Source: Ridgeia piscesae (Eukaryota; Annelida; Polychaeta; Sabellida; Siboglinidae). Taken from it: DNA of 64,000 bases. Positions 47,150-61,480 of this stretch are shown here, piece after piece. Made by a program: the position numbers and the translations under genes. Below the pieces are notes generated by a model. It ran no database searches. It saw only the letters and a program-made list of their open reading frames with translations, and was not told where the DNA came from. The DNA is taken from assembly GCA_025642075.2 (NCBI GenBank), contig JAODUO010001728.1, positions 1 through 64,000 of the forward strand, written 5' to 3'. Within the stretch, counting starts at the first letter, position 1, and each line of letters begins with the position of its first letter.

Positions 47150-48150
47150 CGTGTGTAGCTTTAATCATATTCATCTAGCGGCACTCATTACCTTGCCTAC
47201 CCATGATAGATTATGTCACTGGAGGTTGTTCATGTTATCACGAAAGGGCAATACTCTAGACCTGGTGATTACACCGAAAAAACACCGCATCCCACAACAG
47301 CAGTTTTGCAGCGAAATTGGAATAATTCTACCTCAACGCTGATGAGGCCTACCCTGATGCTTTATTTACGGGCTACGACGTCTGTCTACGCACCATCGTT
47401 GACACGCATGCCCCTCTTGTGTCACGGACCATTACTTTTAGTAAGTAAACTGTCTGTAAACTGTACGTGAGGACAGTTTACAGAAGGTTTACTGTTTGCA
47501 GAAGGTCTGACGCCAGCGTGCTAACAAAATATCGCTCAGAACCTAAAGTCACTTTTGTGGCGCTGATGACTCATCTGTTCTTTGCACAACCGTTACAACT
47601 TGGGGGGAGGGAAACGGCACTGATGCCATTGATGGAAGTGCATACCGTGCGCACCATTATACGGAAACCGAATGCGTGCGGATACGCAACGACATCGCCC
47701 AATATATTGACAGTCGCCGGACTGTGCTCCTCGTGTTATTCGAGTTAACTGCGGCTTTCGACACCATCGACCGTATCTCACTGCTGCGATGGTTGTCTGG
47801 ATACTGGTTATGCGCTTAGTGAAGCCTGCGTACAAGATGCAAAACTATGGGTCTGTGATAACGGATGTGTGATGAATGACAACAAATCGCAAGCCACTGC
47901 CATCTGTTCGTCAAGTATATGTACACCTACACCATTAATTCGCGTCAGCATATGCGGCCAGCTCGTTGACATTTCCCCCGTTATATGGGACCTGAGATTC
48001 ATCCTAAGATACTTTGTTAGCACCGTTGTATCTAAGGGTTTCATACACGAACTAGTGACATCGCTACTCGACTATGGCAATGCGATACTATTCGGCATAC
48101 GCGATTGTCATCTGCGCAGTCTGGAAAATGGTATAGCGGTCTTTAGTCCA
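47150..48150 (+). mobile_element. degraded LINE, same family as 32362-33235
   Basis: It starts with the end of an endonuclease domain (NTLDLVITPKK). Then TETECVRIRNDIAQYIDSRR and VLLVLFELTAAFDTIDR (RT motif A) follow, and later CVQDAKLWVCDNGCVMNDNK and HELVTSLLDYGNAILFGIRD. Motifs B and C are missing: an internal deletion joins motif A to the thumb at about 47815. Stops and frameshifts are frequent. Confidence 0.75.
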
Positions 48151-48315
48151 TGTTTTCGTGTGTTTCGGAATCGCGGAGAAGGATAAGTAAGTGTCAACTT
48201 CATGTTTATAATGTGGCATTGATAGTTTAAAATAGAGAACACCAAAATTAACTAAAACATTGTGCCTGGAAGTAATGTCTAGGTGAATGTACCGTGACAT
48301 ATAGGCTGATTCCCC
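48150..48315 (+). repeat. microexon-bearing dispersed repeat, degenerate copy 3
   Basis: CATGTTTTCGTGTGTTTCGG aligns with the acceptor flank of copies 1 and 2, but CAG has become CGG. An 18-nt segment then precedes GTAAGT (48187). GCATTGATAGTT and GACATATAGGCTGATTCCCC follow as in the other copies. It is fused directly to the LINE fragment upstream. Confidence 0.65.
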
Positions 48316-48324
48316 GAGTAAATA

Positions 48325-48612
48325 TATACTGCCTATGTACCCATATTCGCATTATTGACGCAGGCGCTTAAAAATCATACTCTTTCTCAGTTCGTACAAA
48401 CTGTTGGATAACTTGCGGGGTTGGTTCAATGCTCAACAAGGTGTACGGTTTATTTGGTGTATGCCACATGTTATCGTTACATTGATACAATCAGTTCGAT
48501 CTAGCGGGCCTACAAGATTGTTCTTAGATGTTCACTTTTATCTGATTCTTCCAGGCATTATGTACCTTGAGATGCTCAATACAATACAATACAATACAAT
48601 ACAATACAAACA
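48325..48612 (+). mobile_element. LINE 3' tail ending in (AATAC)n
   Basis: Nearly the same as 33265-33460 up to CTACAAGATTGTNC. This copy continues to TGTACCTTGAGATGCTC and ends in about seven AATAC units. A short tandem repeat at the 3' terminus is usual for CR1/L2-like LINEs, so this is probably the true 3' end of the family. Confidence 0.65.
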
Positions 48613-48925
48613 GCAGGGTTATTCGTTGGGTTCTATTCGCGAAATTTGACGTTTTGTCTATATCATTGGAAAATGTTACATATATTATAATTTGATAATA
48701 ACAAACGTATTACACTTACTTCTAGATATGTTGTCGATACACAAACGTTGATTACTTCACAAATGTGACGTGATTACTGTGTAGCTCGATACGGATATTG
48801 AAATTCGAGTATTCTTCTCTGCGGTGTACCTACGGCGATACAACGGTGTATCAGTGAATATTTCAGGCAGTATTTATTTTCATGTCCTACAATAATTGTC
48901 ATATATTATACGTATCATAAACAGT
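48613..48925. other. unique sequence inserted between two repeat modules
   Basis: Absent from the homologous position near 33465. No motif is recognised. Confidence 0.4.
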
Positions 48926-48929
48926 CTTA

Positions 48930-49203
48930 ATTTATCATTGATTGAGGAATTCAAATTACGGAGCTGTTGCACGTAGCCTTTTGTGAGGACAATTTGTTTA
49001 AGATTATGCATGATGTGTTTACTACATCATCCTGCGATGTACTCGTCATGTAATAATTTATGTGAGTGAATGTTTACATCACGGAATTTATATTGTATTG
49101 AGTTCTAATCTAAGAGCATACGCAGTAGACGTAACTGTATCTATTAGGTTTAGGTTTCTGAAGCGCGTTACTGAAATGTAGTAAAATATTTCACTGTCCA
49201 CGT

Positions 49204-49205
<2 letters not shown>
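48930..49205 (+). repeat. dispersed module, second copy of 33475-33750
   Basis: ATTCAAATTACGGAGCTGTT through TATTTCACTGTCCACGTGTG matches the first copy with few changes and also ends at a GT microsatellite. Confidence 0.85.
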
Positions 49206-49260
<55 letters not shown>

Positions 49261-49322
49261 GTATGTATGTATGTGTGTGTGTGTGTTGTGTGTGTGTGTG
49301 AGTGTGTGTGTGGTGTGGCACT

Positions 49323-49394
<72 letters not shown>
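49205..49394. repeat. (GT)n then (TA)n microsatellite
   Basis: GT-rich tract to about 49318, then about 34 TA units. The TA tract abuts the 3' end of the RTE-like LINE that follows on the minus strand and may be that element's own terminal repeat. Confidence 0.95.
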
Positions 49395-49395
<1 letters not shown>

Positions 49396-50815
49396 TATAT
49401 GCCAGAATAATAAGATATCATCATCATCTGGTTGAGTCTAATCGGGCTACGAAGACACGCCCCACGGTGCTCCATACATGTTCTGATATCTGCTGCGGTT
49501 TTGAGACTAGTATCTCGCTGGAGCTGGTCGATAAAAGTCAAAGACTGGCCGCCTCGTGAAGTCCATGAAAATTGCTCTTTTGAGGTCATCAGGCATGGCA
49601 GAGTGCCAAATATTCTTGTGGTCGGGAGTGTTCTCCATGCATGGGCCTTCCGTACCCGGATGTCGTTCTCTGTCGAGCTGATGTAAGATCCAATGTACTT
49701 GAAGTCCTCATTGACTGCGAGTATGGTGCAATTTTTGGTTGTGATCTTGGACTTCTCGTTGATGTTGAATGTAATTACCTCAGTTTTCTTAGTATTCAGT
49801 TGTAGACCCATCTTCTGGCACTCGCCCATCACACCGAGCAGCAGGGTCTGTGCTTTCTCGACGGAGACTGACACGAGTGCGATGTCATCTGCAAAGTCGA
49901 AGTCCGTCTGTATAACTGGCCTGACCGGTCTACTCTTCCCTGGGGTGATTGTGAACCCAAGTTGTTCCTCTTTCCCCGTCATAGCACCGTGATAGCACGA
50001 CGTAGGGCGTAGTCGAGAACGATAATGAAGAAGTAGGGGGCAAGGGTGTCACCCTGCAGGACACCTGCGAGAATTGGGAAGGTGTATGTCTCACCATCAG
50101 GAGTCAGGACCTTAGCCGAGGTGGTGTCATATACATAACTGATTGAATCGAAGGCATCTTGAAGTCAATGAACGTCATGACAGCTGGCAGATATTTCCTC
50201 TTCACACCTTCGATGATGCGTCTGGGTGCGAGTACTTGTGAGGTGGTGGTTCTCTTCTCCCTGAATCCATTCTGGTTAATACGTAGCCAGGGGTCAAGTT
50301 TAGGGCGAATTATGTTGAGAATCATCCTGTTGTACACCTTGGCAACCACAGAGCTGAGGCTGATTCCTCTGTAGTTGTCTGTCTTAGTGTCTCCAGACTT
50401 AGGGATGGGAATGATGTTGATGATTGTCCAATGCCGAGGAAGTTCGCGGTCCATGAAGGCTTTGTTAGAGATGTTGAGTACCAGACCATCAACGAGTACC
50501 CATTTCAGCACTTCTGGTACTATGCCTTCACCGAGCCCTTTGCTCTTTGGTACTCCTTGAGGGTGAATAGTCCATCATCGATCTGTAGGTCCTGGAAAAC
50601 TGGTTCCATTTCCTCATCCTCAGCAGGTGGGCTGCCTAGGAGTTTTTTTGAAGAGATTATACCAATAACTGACACGATCTTCAGCAGTCTATCCAGCAAT
50701 CTGGCTAGGTTGTGATGAATTCTTGCCTGAGAGTTCGCTAACGAGTCCCCACCCCTTTGAGCTCTGGTTGTTGGAGTGGCTGTCATTAATGGCCTTGATT
50801 TTACTGGCTAGTGTG
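49395..50815 (-). mobile_element. RTE-like LINE, nearly complete RT
   Basis: 5' to 3' on the minus strand: LVSELSGKNSSQPSQIA (linker), LQIDDGLFTLKEYQRAKGSV, KWVLVDGLVLNISNKAFMDR, NYRGISLSSVVAKVYNRMIL, LDPWLRINQNGFREKRTTTS, TFIDFK (motif A start, then a frameshift), FPILAGVLQGDTLAPY (motif B), TDFDFADDIALVS (motif C, FADD intact), LQLNTKKTEVITFN, and the C-terminus IDQLQRDTSLKTAADIRTCM with EHRGAC. The frameshifts at about 50155 and 49985 make it inactive. The 3' end is followed by ATGATGAT and (TA)n. A second truncated copy is at 61600-62310. Confidence 0.9.
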
Positions 50816-50945
50816 TTTAAAATGTGCTAAATAAATGTTATTATTTTGTATAAATACTATAGTTCAAAATAAACTTATCATAAGATAATTATTATTTACT
50901 ACAACATACTGGTGGTGGGACACATAAGCCGCCATGTCCACAACT
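50815..50945 (+). repeat. dispersed module (AAAATGTGCTAAATAAATG)
   Basis: Truncated copy of the module at 33885-34110, ending at CGCCATGTCCACA, where the microexon-bearing repeat begins. The sequence TTACTGGCTAGTGTGTTTAA at its junction with the RTE element is identical at 62305. Confidence 0.85.
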
Positions 50946-51334
50946 TAATGAGTATTTTTCATAGATGATTACTCACTTATTTCAGGGAAATATTTTATTG
51001 TCGAATGTTCATGATATATGATCGTGGAAACGTTACGTATCAACAAAATAGTGGTATTCATATTATTAATTGACCTATGCTAGTAAGTAAATATGCATAT
51101 TGTATACGAATTACAGTTAGATATCTTTATTTTGCATGAAAATAATAAAAACATGTTTTTGTTTGTTTCAGCGAAGATCCATGGTAAGTATTGATTTCGC
51201 TGTATTAGGAGGGTTTGCTAGTTCAATTAATGTATGACGACATATAGGCTGATTCCCCAAATATTTGCATACATACATATTGTTGTGTCTCAATACGGAA
51301 GGACGCATAAATACCTTGACACATACTCTCTCGC

Positions 51335-51340
<6 letters not shown>
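50945..51340 (+). repeat. microexon-bearing dispersed repeat, copy 2
   Basis: Collinear with 38185-38660 (see there). Internal deletions shorten the part after the donor. Confidence 0.8.
51172..51183 (+). CDS. candidate 12-nt microexon
   Basis: CGAAGATCCATG sits between the same ACATGTTTTTGTTTGTTTCAG acceptor and GTAAGTATTG donor as at 38430. Entered in phase 1 after a G it would encode A-K-I-H. Six of twelve bases differ from the other copy, while the 21 bases before and 10 after are identical. Confidence 0.35.
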
Positions 51341-53240
<1,900 letters not shown>

Positions 53241-54414
53241 TATGAAGACAAAAGATCATAGCACGGTAGTACTAAAATCCACACGTTTATAAAAATAAAA
53301 ATACAGGAAGATAGTGACGAGAGTAGCATGGTGATTACAATAAAGGCGCGTTCTGAGATTACGGGTGTTTGATCACGGCTCTTTCCATGATGATGTTGAT
53401 GATGATGGCTATGATTATGTTTATGATGATGATGTATTATTATCACAGAGACACGGTGTCAAACCATACCACATTACTGCATTAATTAAGTCATACATGT
53501 TTTTTTCTCACGTGACATGGTAATATCTGGCGAGTTCGGAACACTTTATTTTTCTGTGTGTTCTACCCGCTCACATGTGTTATTAAATCGGTACTAGCAG
53601 CATCCGGCACAGAGTGTTAGCTGAAAGATGAAGTCAATATATATTTTAAGCTAATACTCGTTTACGTATGTAATATATGTCGAACATCTTCAGGGTATTT
53701 AAATATCCTATTTCGACTTAGCATTTGTTATACCTTCTAATATAAATAATACTATTTTCTAAATAAACGTTGCCATCTAACACAGATAGAGTAATGATTT
53801 TAAGCTGCTAATAGATGCATTTCAGACCCATGTACGCTCTGTAAAACTAACAGTTAAATCAGAAAGCATATATGAGGCATTGGTAATTTACTCGATAATG
53901 GATATTGAGTATCTAAATTTAAGCTATGATTTCATGTAAATCCTTTTGACCAAGATAATTACTTCTCCTAGCTAAATCGAAAATGTCACGTACGCGCTGA
54001 AACTCTTGAATGAAAAAACATAGGAACATACTATTTAGATGATATATGACAACGATTTGTACGGAGCCACTTTATATTTGTAATTTTTTTTTTAATTTGA
54101 TATCTTAGCCTCTTCGCGCTGCCATTAAATCCAAGCTGCATTTGAGTTGTGTTTAATGAACGGAAGTTATATTTGTTTCCGATTTACTTTATTAGTATAC
54201 AATATTATACATGGTTTCCAGACATAATACAATGTAACGTCATATTAACATAGTTTTATCAAAACCCTTTAAAGGAAACTATATTATTGTATAATACATT
54301 ACTTAATTAATAATTTGGTGAAATAAAATTAAACTAAGTATACAGTTTGTAGTCACGCCTGACTGTTGAAGTGTCATTTAGAATAACATTTTTAAACGTA
54401 GTTATTCCGAGTAT
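53241..54414. other. AT-rich sequence, nothing recognised
   Basis: A short GAT-rich run lies at 53385-53430. No gene, retroelement or tandem repeat is supported. Confidence 0.45.
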
Positions 54415-56365
54415 ATTTATTACCAATCGTTTGCCAGAGGGAAAAAGTGTAAATATATGGTTGGCTAAGAGAGTGTATTCCGTATAATGCATATAACATT
54501 ACACAATTGCCCAAATACAATAACATAACCTTTTGATGATGTGACCACTATTTGATAAGCACAGGGCTATGTTATATTCTAAATTGTTTAGAATGTTGAA
54601 CTATTCGTCTCTGGGCGCCACCATTACGGTCAATATCCAAGTGCTCGCCTAGATCGAATGCATCGTCTACTGATCCTTTTGCGTGTGCAGACCGCACAAA
54701 ACACTTTCATAAAGACTGACGTCAGTGTCAGAGGTCAGTAGTCGTTCTACCGGGATATGCTGCATATATTTGGGAATGGGTATGATAGTGAATGTTTTAA
54801 GAAAATCAAACTCTGCAATGCTGGAGAAAAGATAATTGTTCAGCTGTCCCAATCAATCTTCTGTCAGATGACGAGGGAATGACAAACAACTATTGTTAAT
54901 GGCAGCCTGGCGTTTCAAATGCTGTGTAACGTGATGATGACAAATCTGCTGTTAATGGAAGCGAATGGTCCGCAGATTTGCATGTTTATGCATACTGGGC
55001 CTTAATGCCCATGCTGTTGGAATGGATATAGTTAATGTATTTGTCAACCGTGTCATCAAGGTATGCCTGGCAATGCTGACACATACATTCCAAAACACAC
55101 ACAAACTGTATTCATGAAATGATCAAGTTAATGTTTTTACGATACACATGAATAGGCATACTATGTTAATTGTAAGGTAATATGTTACTGTAATGTTCCA
55201 AGTACTTTGTTTTGGCTTATATTGTTCAAGGTTCGAGTATATTTTTCATGGACGCTGGAAATATAAAATGTTTACCCGAACTGCACAGTTTATAACTTGT
55301 CAAATCTGGTTTAAAAGTTGTTCACTGATAAAATAGTATTGGATCATTATTGTTAATGGCAGCTGGGCGTTCCAAGTGCTAAATAAAGTGAAGCTAGACT
55401 ATGGTGTGTTGTCAGAAGCAAACTGGTCGTCGTGTGTGCGTTTGAGTGTAAACATGGCCTTGTTGACCACATTCAGCATCCCACGTTTAGCTCTATTGAA
55501 GTCTTCCCTGCAGCTGTTATCGAACGGGGATTTTTTCTCTGCACGTTTCGAAGTGATTTCCCTGGTGAATCCATGTTGATCGTTGCATATTAGTGTGAAT
55601 GCCTGTGCACGGTGCACTCTTTCTCAAACCATCTGCCATAGGACGTCCAAGCTCGGCGTAGTCGCTAGGTCTGCACATACCTCTCGGTCTTTGCATTCAA
55701 TTCAACATCGATGTTTGTTCGCTTCTTGACAATTTTATTTTGACATTAACGTTTTCTGATTATGTCCGTACGTTCGCGATAAGACACTCTGAGGTAGTCC
55801 TTGGTTTAGTCACAGTAGGCACTAATATATTTATGATCTTGCTATCTTGTGTGGTAGAGTTTCCATGTAAGTTCTACCGGGGCAGTACCTCTTTCACATC
55901 TGTGTGATTGAATTCAATCAGAACAGTGATTCCGCTGTGAGGATGCATCATTTCTGCTGCCGCTACATGAGCTGAGAAAGCTTTTGTGACTTTTCTAATT
56001 AATATAATACATCAAACCATATAAACATCATATAAATTACATACAAAAACAAATATTACGCGATGCTTGTTTTCGCATAAACAGTATTTGTGGAAAATAC
56101 GTTTTGCTGACATCCGTGAATTTTTCGCCATACACAGGCGCAGTTTTTCATATCGACAACGTGCTTGGAATGTCCTTAGTTAGCAGTGGCGGTAAGCACC
56201 CTTTGGCTTTAATACAACAACGCTACTTTTGTACTCATTGAAAAAGGAATTGACATCAATCTAAACGTGTTATATATCATCACATCAGCGTGAACTTAAA
56301 CCTGTCTTCGAAATTGCGGACAACGCCTAATAATCTTTAGTGATCCTTTACCTAATCCCAATCAT
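54415..56365 (-). repeat. 2-kb dispersed repeat, copy B
   Basis: Collinear partner of 35605-37915. The minus strand at 55399-55617 reads TSKRAEKKSPFDNSCREDFN and RAKRG, then KRTHDDQFASDNT. Stops interrupt the rest. Confidence 0.6.
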
Positions 56366-56379
56366 GGATAGATGAAAGT

Positions 56380-57122
56380 GAGGATATATCGCCATTTCAT
56401 TTGCAAGGCTAAGACTGTATATCACAGGCTAAAACATGTACCAGCAAAGGAGGGCTGATAATCTATGTAGATGACCATAGTACATCAAAAGTAACATTTA
56501 ACCTCAATACCTATGAACACTGGGAAGGGTTGATAATTAAATTAAATGGTAATACTTTATCTAAGGCTTTTACTAGTGGAAATATATATCGATCTCCGAG
56601 AACGCGAAATGAAGACTTAAACATATTTATAGGTGAATTTACAACAAATTATTTCGAGATTGGATAATTGTAATAATGATATCATTATTGTAGATGAAGA
56701 GGCAGTAAAGAAAATAACACACAATTTACCGACAAAACATAGTTGTGGATTCCATGGTATATCTTCACAATTTTTAAATATAATTCAATCTGCAATCATA
56801 AAATCAATAACTATGGTAATAAATCAACTGCTAAATATGGGAATATTTCCAGATAAACTCACAATTGCCAAAGTAATTCAAATTTATAAAAAGGGTGTTT
56901 CCACAATATTAAACAATTACAGACCAATCCCTCTATTACCAACGATATCACAGATACCAGAGAACATTTTCTTTCCCAGTTATCTTCATATTTTAATGAA
57001 ACTCAATTATATTTTGATAACCAATATGGTTTTTAGGCCAAAACACTGCACTGATTATGCTGCGCTTGATTTATTATATATAATTTTAAATCATATGGAC
57101 AAAAATGAGGTGTCAATTAATG
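56380..57122 (+). mobile_element. LINE fragment: endonuclease end and RT start
   Basis: GLIIYVDDHSTSKVTF and WEGLIIKLNGNTLSKAFTSG with NIYRSPRTRNEDLNIFI come from the endonuclease domain. An internal deletion at about 56640 joins them to the RT: VKKITHNLPTKHSCGFHGIS, SQFLNIIQSAIIKSITMVIN, AKVIQIYKKG, NNYRPIPLLPTISQI and HCTDYAALDLLYIILNHMDK. It stops just before motif A, where another LINE begins. The type resembles the LINE at 12.4 kb. Confidence 0.8.
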
Positions 57123-59190
57123 ATGATGTTTCTTAAGAAGATGCTCTACACTGCGTCCTATGCGAACCGAATTAAGGACCAGGCTGGCTACCCAAAATCC
57201 CTTTTCCGAACACTGGCTTCTCTGTTGCACACAAAACGACTGCCAGCATTGCTTACTGAATACCTGGGACAATTGCTAGATGATTTCAGCATCAATTCCA
57301 TTGACCAAGTTGATATCATCAGACACGACATTGATAATGTTGACAATTGCGTATCTATGCGTACCGATGAGCCCTGTGGTATTTCCCCGTATCTGTCATC
57401 GTTCATGCCCACAACAACCGACGAGATCACCAAATTGGTCAGCAAATCAAGCTGTACATCGTGCAACTTGGATCCGATTCCTACTCATTTACTAAAGGCC
57501 AACTTATCCAGCCTAGCACCAGTCATCGCTGATATTGTGATCGTGTCGATTGCGACAGGAGTTTCCCCTTCCACCTTTAAAAAGGCTCTCGTAACTCCGA
57601 TTCTGAAGAAAACAACGCTTGTCGCAAACGAAGTCATTACAGTACAGTGTCAAACCGGTGTTTTAAGTGCAAACTCGTAGAGACGGTCGTTGCAACGATC
57701 TATATGAGAAAATGCAATCTGCTTATCGTCCAAACCACAACACAGAGACACCACTGCTGAGAATACGCAATGATTTGCTCTGTATTCTAGATGAGCGCAA
57801 GACTGCCATACTAGTGCTACTAGATATATCCGCAGCATTCGATACGATCGATCTCACAATCGTGTTAACCCGCCTCAGAGATCGGTTTGGAATAACTGCA
57901 ACATGTCTTGCTTGGTTTGAGTCGTATTTGGTGAACCGAAGTCAACGTATTCAAATGCACGGCAGAATATCAACGGAACGTCCAGTGGTGTTCGGCATTC
58001 CGCAATGTTCGGTTTTCGTCCGCCTCATGTTTATTTGCTACATTGCTCCACTCGGTGATATCGCACGTCGACACGGGATAAACGTTCACCTGTATGCCGA
58101 TGACACCCAACTATATCTCGCGTTCAGTCCGCATTCAGACGAAGACACAATCCAGGCAGTCACGCGCAGCCAAGATTGTGTCGCAGAATTACAAGATTGG
58201 ATGAATATAAATAAACTAAAATTCAAAGCTACAAAGACAGAAATTATTGTATTGTGCGCGCCACATATAAATATCAAACTTTCTATGCCGCACATACAGC
58301 TTGGTGATACCGTTGTGCCAGTGTCCACTGCTGCCAAGAACAGTGGCGTTTTCTTCGACGATGCTCTAAGCGTGAATAACAAAGAGGAGCACATTTGTCG
58401 TGTAGCATATTTCCATATCCATTGTATTGGAAAAATCCGAAATCTTCTCGATCGGTAAAAAACATAAATTATGATTCATACTTACGTTGCGTCTCGCCTT
58501 GACAACGGAAACTTCCTGCTATACGGCATTTCCGACCACCTTCTTAAAGAACTCCAAAGAGTACAAAACGCTGCTGCCCGGCTCTTAACCAAAACGAAGC
58601 AATACGATCACATCACTGCTGTTTTATTCGATCTCCACTGGCTTCCGATCAAACAGCGGATCGAGTACAAACTGTTACTGTTGCCGTTTCGAAGCCTTCT
58701 TGGACTAGCTGCATCATACATAACCGATTTGCTAATTCGTTATGAACCGATGTCCACCTGCTGGAGGTTCCATGATGCCGACTACGTACGCCGGGAGAAA
58801 AATCATTTTCGAGTGCTGCTCCACGGCTCTGGAACAATCTGCCGCTTGCCATGCGTGCCACAAAATCCCTCAGTTCTTTCAAGACGCAACTGAAAAAAAT
58901 TCTGTTTAAAAGAGCGTTTTCACTTTAAACTATTAAACAAAATCCCAACATTTTTAATAATATGAACGATTTATGAACTATTTTAGTATTCTTTTTTATT
59001 GTAATATAATTAACTATTATTTATTTTTAATGTCTAGTATTTTTAATATATACTATTTATCAACTATTTTATTAATAATTAATTTATTTTGAAATTGTAA
59101 TATAATTAACTATTATTTATTATTAATATATATTGTTTTTAATATCTACTATTTATCAACTATTTTATTAATTATTTATTATCCAGACGT
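57123..59190 (+). mobile_element. LINE with almost complete reverse transcriptase
   Basis: Successive frames give KSLFRTLASLLHTKRLPALL (linker), ISPYLSSFMPTTTDEITKLV, CTSCNLDPIPTHLLKANLSS, KKALVTPILKK, QSAYRPNHNTETPLLRIRND, VLLDISAAFDTIDLTIVLTR (motif A), a worn motif B (GIPQCSVFVRLMF), VHLYADDTQLYLAF (motif C, YADD intact), WMNINKLKFKATKTEIIVL, YVASRLDNGNFLLYGISDHL and LHWLPIKQRIEYKLLLL. A frameshift at about 57630-57680 and stops in the C-terminus make it inactive. The AT-rich tail (58900-59190, TATTTATTAAT repeats) is probably the 3' UTR. Confidence 0.88.
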
Positions 59191-59633
59191 TCGGTACATT
59201 TCAGTAGATGAAATACACAATTCATTTGCTAAGTTTAATTGTATTATTGCCTTGTAGATATTTCTCCATGAAAATTAAATATATGCATTGATCAAAACAC
59301 AATATATACAAAATACAGTTTTCTTTTCCAATAATGCTACGTCCATCAAAGAAAATCCATTTGAAACTTCGGCACCAAATTTTTGAGGGTAAATACACAC
59401 ACATCGAGTATACTGCGTTACATAATTCTGACGCATAGTTTATGTAATCGATATATAACAAAATGCACAACACACATATTCCATCACAACAAAGAAGTGC
59501 TACACTCCAACCACATCCACTGCATCGTCTCACACATGCTGCATAATGACATCCCACATGGCGGGGTCGATCTATACGTGGCGAGACCCAATATTTGAAA
59601 GCTCGTATATTACAGACAGTATCTTTACATGTG

Positions 59634-59636
<3 letters not shown>
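59191..59636. other. no supported gene
   Basis: A 111-codon minus-strand frame (59222-59557) is cysteine-rich but shows no motif I recognise, and it is not annotated as a gene. Confidence 0.3.

Positions 59637-59702
<66 letters not shown>
59637..59702. repeat. (TA)n microsatellite
   Basis: About 33 TA units. Confidence 0.97.
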
Positions 59703-59705
<3 letters not shown>

Positions 59706-59714
59706 ACTGTTGTG

Positions 59715-59955
59715 CATCAATAAAACCTGTTGTGGCCTGCATTAAGCCTACACCGCACTCGTATATCGGTTTTGTCGAGATTTTCGATTGTGCCTGGATA
59801 TGTACCATTGTCATACCGGACGACGCAACTTTTCCCGATAAGTGATTGATCTATATTGATGACGTAGCGCAATTGCAATGATTGTTTGACTGGTGTTGAT
59901 ACTTGATTCAGCTTACGAAATAAGTTTTTCTTCCCGACATTTGGTGACACGCTGG
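59715..59955 (-). pseudogene. fragment of an unidentified protein with a GKxCVVRYDNxxYPGTI motif
   Basis: The minus strand reads NVGKKNLFRKLNQVSTPVKQ and then DQSLIGKSCVVRYDNGTYPG, TIENLDKTDIRVRC. The pattern (V-V-YD---YPG-I---D---V-V-C) resembles a small beta-rich domain that I recall at the C-terminus of uncharacterised, repeat-associated proteins of invertebrates. The domain is cut at NRFY by the sequence leading to the TA tract. It follows the tyrosine recombinase of the DIRS-like element on the same strand, but whether it belongs to that element is unclear. Confidence 0.35.
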
Positions 59956-60039
59956 TATATTTTCCTGAACATCTATGTCCTTTTTCTTATCTTTTTCAAC
60001 TGTGAACTTTCTTTACCTCCTTGTAACACCTCGTTCGGT

Positions 60040-61480
60040 ACCGTCTCACTTGTTTCCAGCCACGTTCCCCTCCGTTCTCTTGTGATACAGCTTGGTTTTG
60101 TGTATGCGAATGTAACGTTTAAATGCGTTGTACGTCCCCTTGCCCGTGACTGAATGCGTGTCTCCGATGTACACAAGTCAGCCGCCGTGGTAGCAGCACC
60201 GATGCGAAGACTTTATATTTACTGGGGTCAAGTCCCACCCAACGGAGTGCATCATTCAAAACCTGTCGAAAATAGCTGCGGAAATCAGGGGACGCATTAG
60301 CAAAGGCAAATATGGGGCCCTGGAAAGGAACTGGACTATTCGGGAATTGCGAAAGGGCCCTTACGGGACAAACCTTATGGTACGTGTCAAAATAGATACA
60401 GTGTTTTGTTTGAAATGACATAAGACTACCATTATATGTTTATTGGAAACGTTGATTTCCGCCAACTATTTGACAGATCCACTGCTAGAATGAACTGTGA
60501 TTTCACCTGTGCGCAATAATGCATGGAAAGCCAGGAGATACATTATCTGCAACATGAAGCGCAAGCAGTCGGAGGAGACTGTATAACGTGTTGCGTCAAC
60601 GAGTGTCGGGTTTTCCCGCCAGCTTATGGGCTCCGTTAAACCGTTTGACCAGACAATTTATGTATATATGACAGAGCAGACATATATGTCAACAGAGTAG
60701 CCGGAGCATAGTTCTTGGAAAAGAGACAAGCAATAAAGGTAGCTACAGCAACGGTGGAGGCGGGAAACATAGAAGATGTGGGAAACATTTCCTGGCTGAA
60801 TGTCACATACGACGCAACATATCGGTGATATGCCTGTTTCGTACACTCTGACAGGCTTGCATTAAGCATGGTCAACATCACCGCCGCTAGGGAAGATCCG
60901 TTGCGGGAATCGTTGTTGGCCTCTGTTGAAGCCAAGGTGTCGGGCTGATGTCCTCTGAAACCGGGACAATTTATCTTACCCGGAATATGCTTTGATTTAA
61001 AGTAAACGTTAAATGTCAAAACAGTGACGACGTGTCGTCGAACTAAGCGCATCATGTGAGAATCCATAGCGGACTGCTTATTAATAACGGAACGATACTG
61101 AGTGGTTCGCCAACTAACAACACCATAGCTCCAAAACCGCAACGATTGCGTACAGTTCTAACGCTGCAATATTGTAACCGTGCCAAATCTCAGGGAATCT
61201 ACCACTAAACATCCGTCAATTTGCAGACACGGCATCAGTGAACAGATTATTCGAATCAGATGAGATCCAGTTACAATGTATTCTATGAGCACAGCTGTAA
61301 TGAACGTCAGGATTTAATACAGAAAGAGGCGAGCCTCCCAAGTGACTGTATCCAGTTCAATACCATGAATCACGATGCGTGTAGATGGAAGGTATGTCTT
61401 TTCGTGTTTAAGGTGATAGAAAGCTCACTCGCAAATGCAACACATTGGTTGCTGTAAGAAGCGAGCCCAATGGGGACGGC
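60040..61480 (-). mobile_element. DIRS-like retrotransposon, RT end to tyrosine recombinase
   Basis: 5' to 3' on the minus strand: FASELSITLNTKRHTFHL (RT C-terminus), IWHGYNIAALELYAIVAVLE (RNase H), INKQSAMDSHMMRLVRRHVV and VYFKSKHIPGKINCP (RNase H end), SECTKQAYHRYVASYVTFSQ and LFSKNYAPATLLTYMSALSY with IHKLSG (core-binding domain of a tyrosine recombinase). The catalytic part then reads CPVRALSQFPNSPVPFQGPI and, in shifted frames, RIGAATTAADL and AFKRYIRIHKTK. RT-RNase H followed directly by a tyrosine recombinase defines DIRS-type elements, which move without an integrase. Several frameshifts and stops show it is dead. The RT core upstream is replaced by the RTE-like LINE at 61.6 kb. Confidence 0.8.

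Noticed and set aside
53806..53850. 15-nt segment between GCATTTCAG and GTAAAA
   Set aside because: It resembles another microexon, but the donor is weak and the flanks do not match the repeat family of the 12-nt candidates.
59222..59557. 111-codon cysteine-rich minus-strand frame
   Set aside because: AT-rich with no recognisable motif or second copy. Probably chance.
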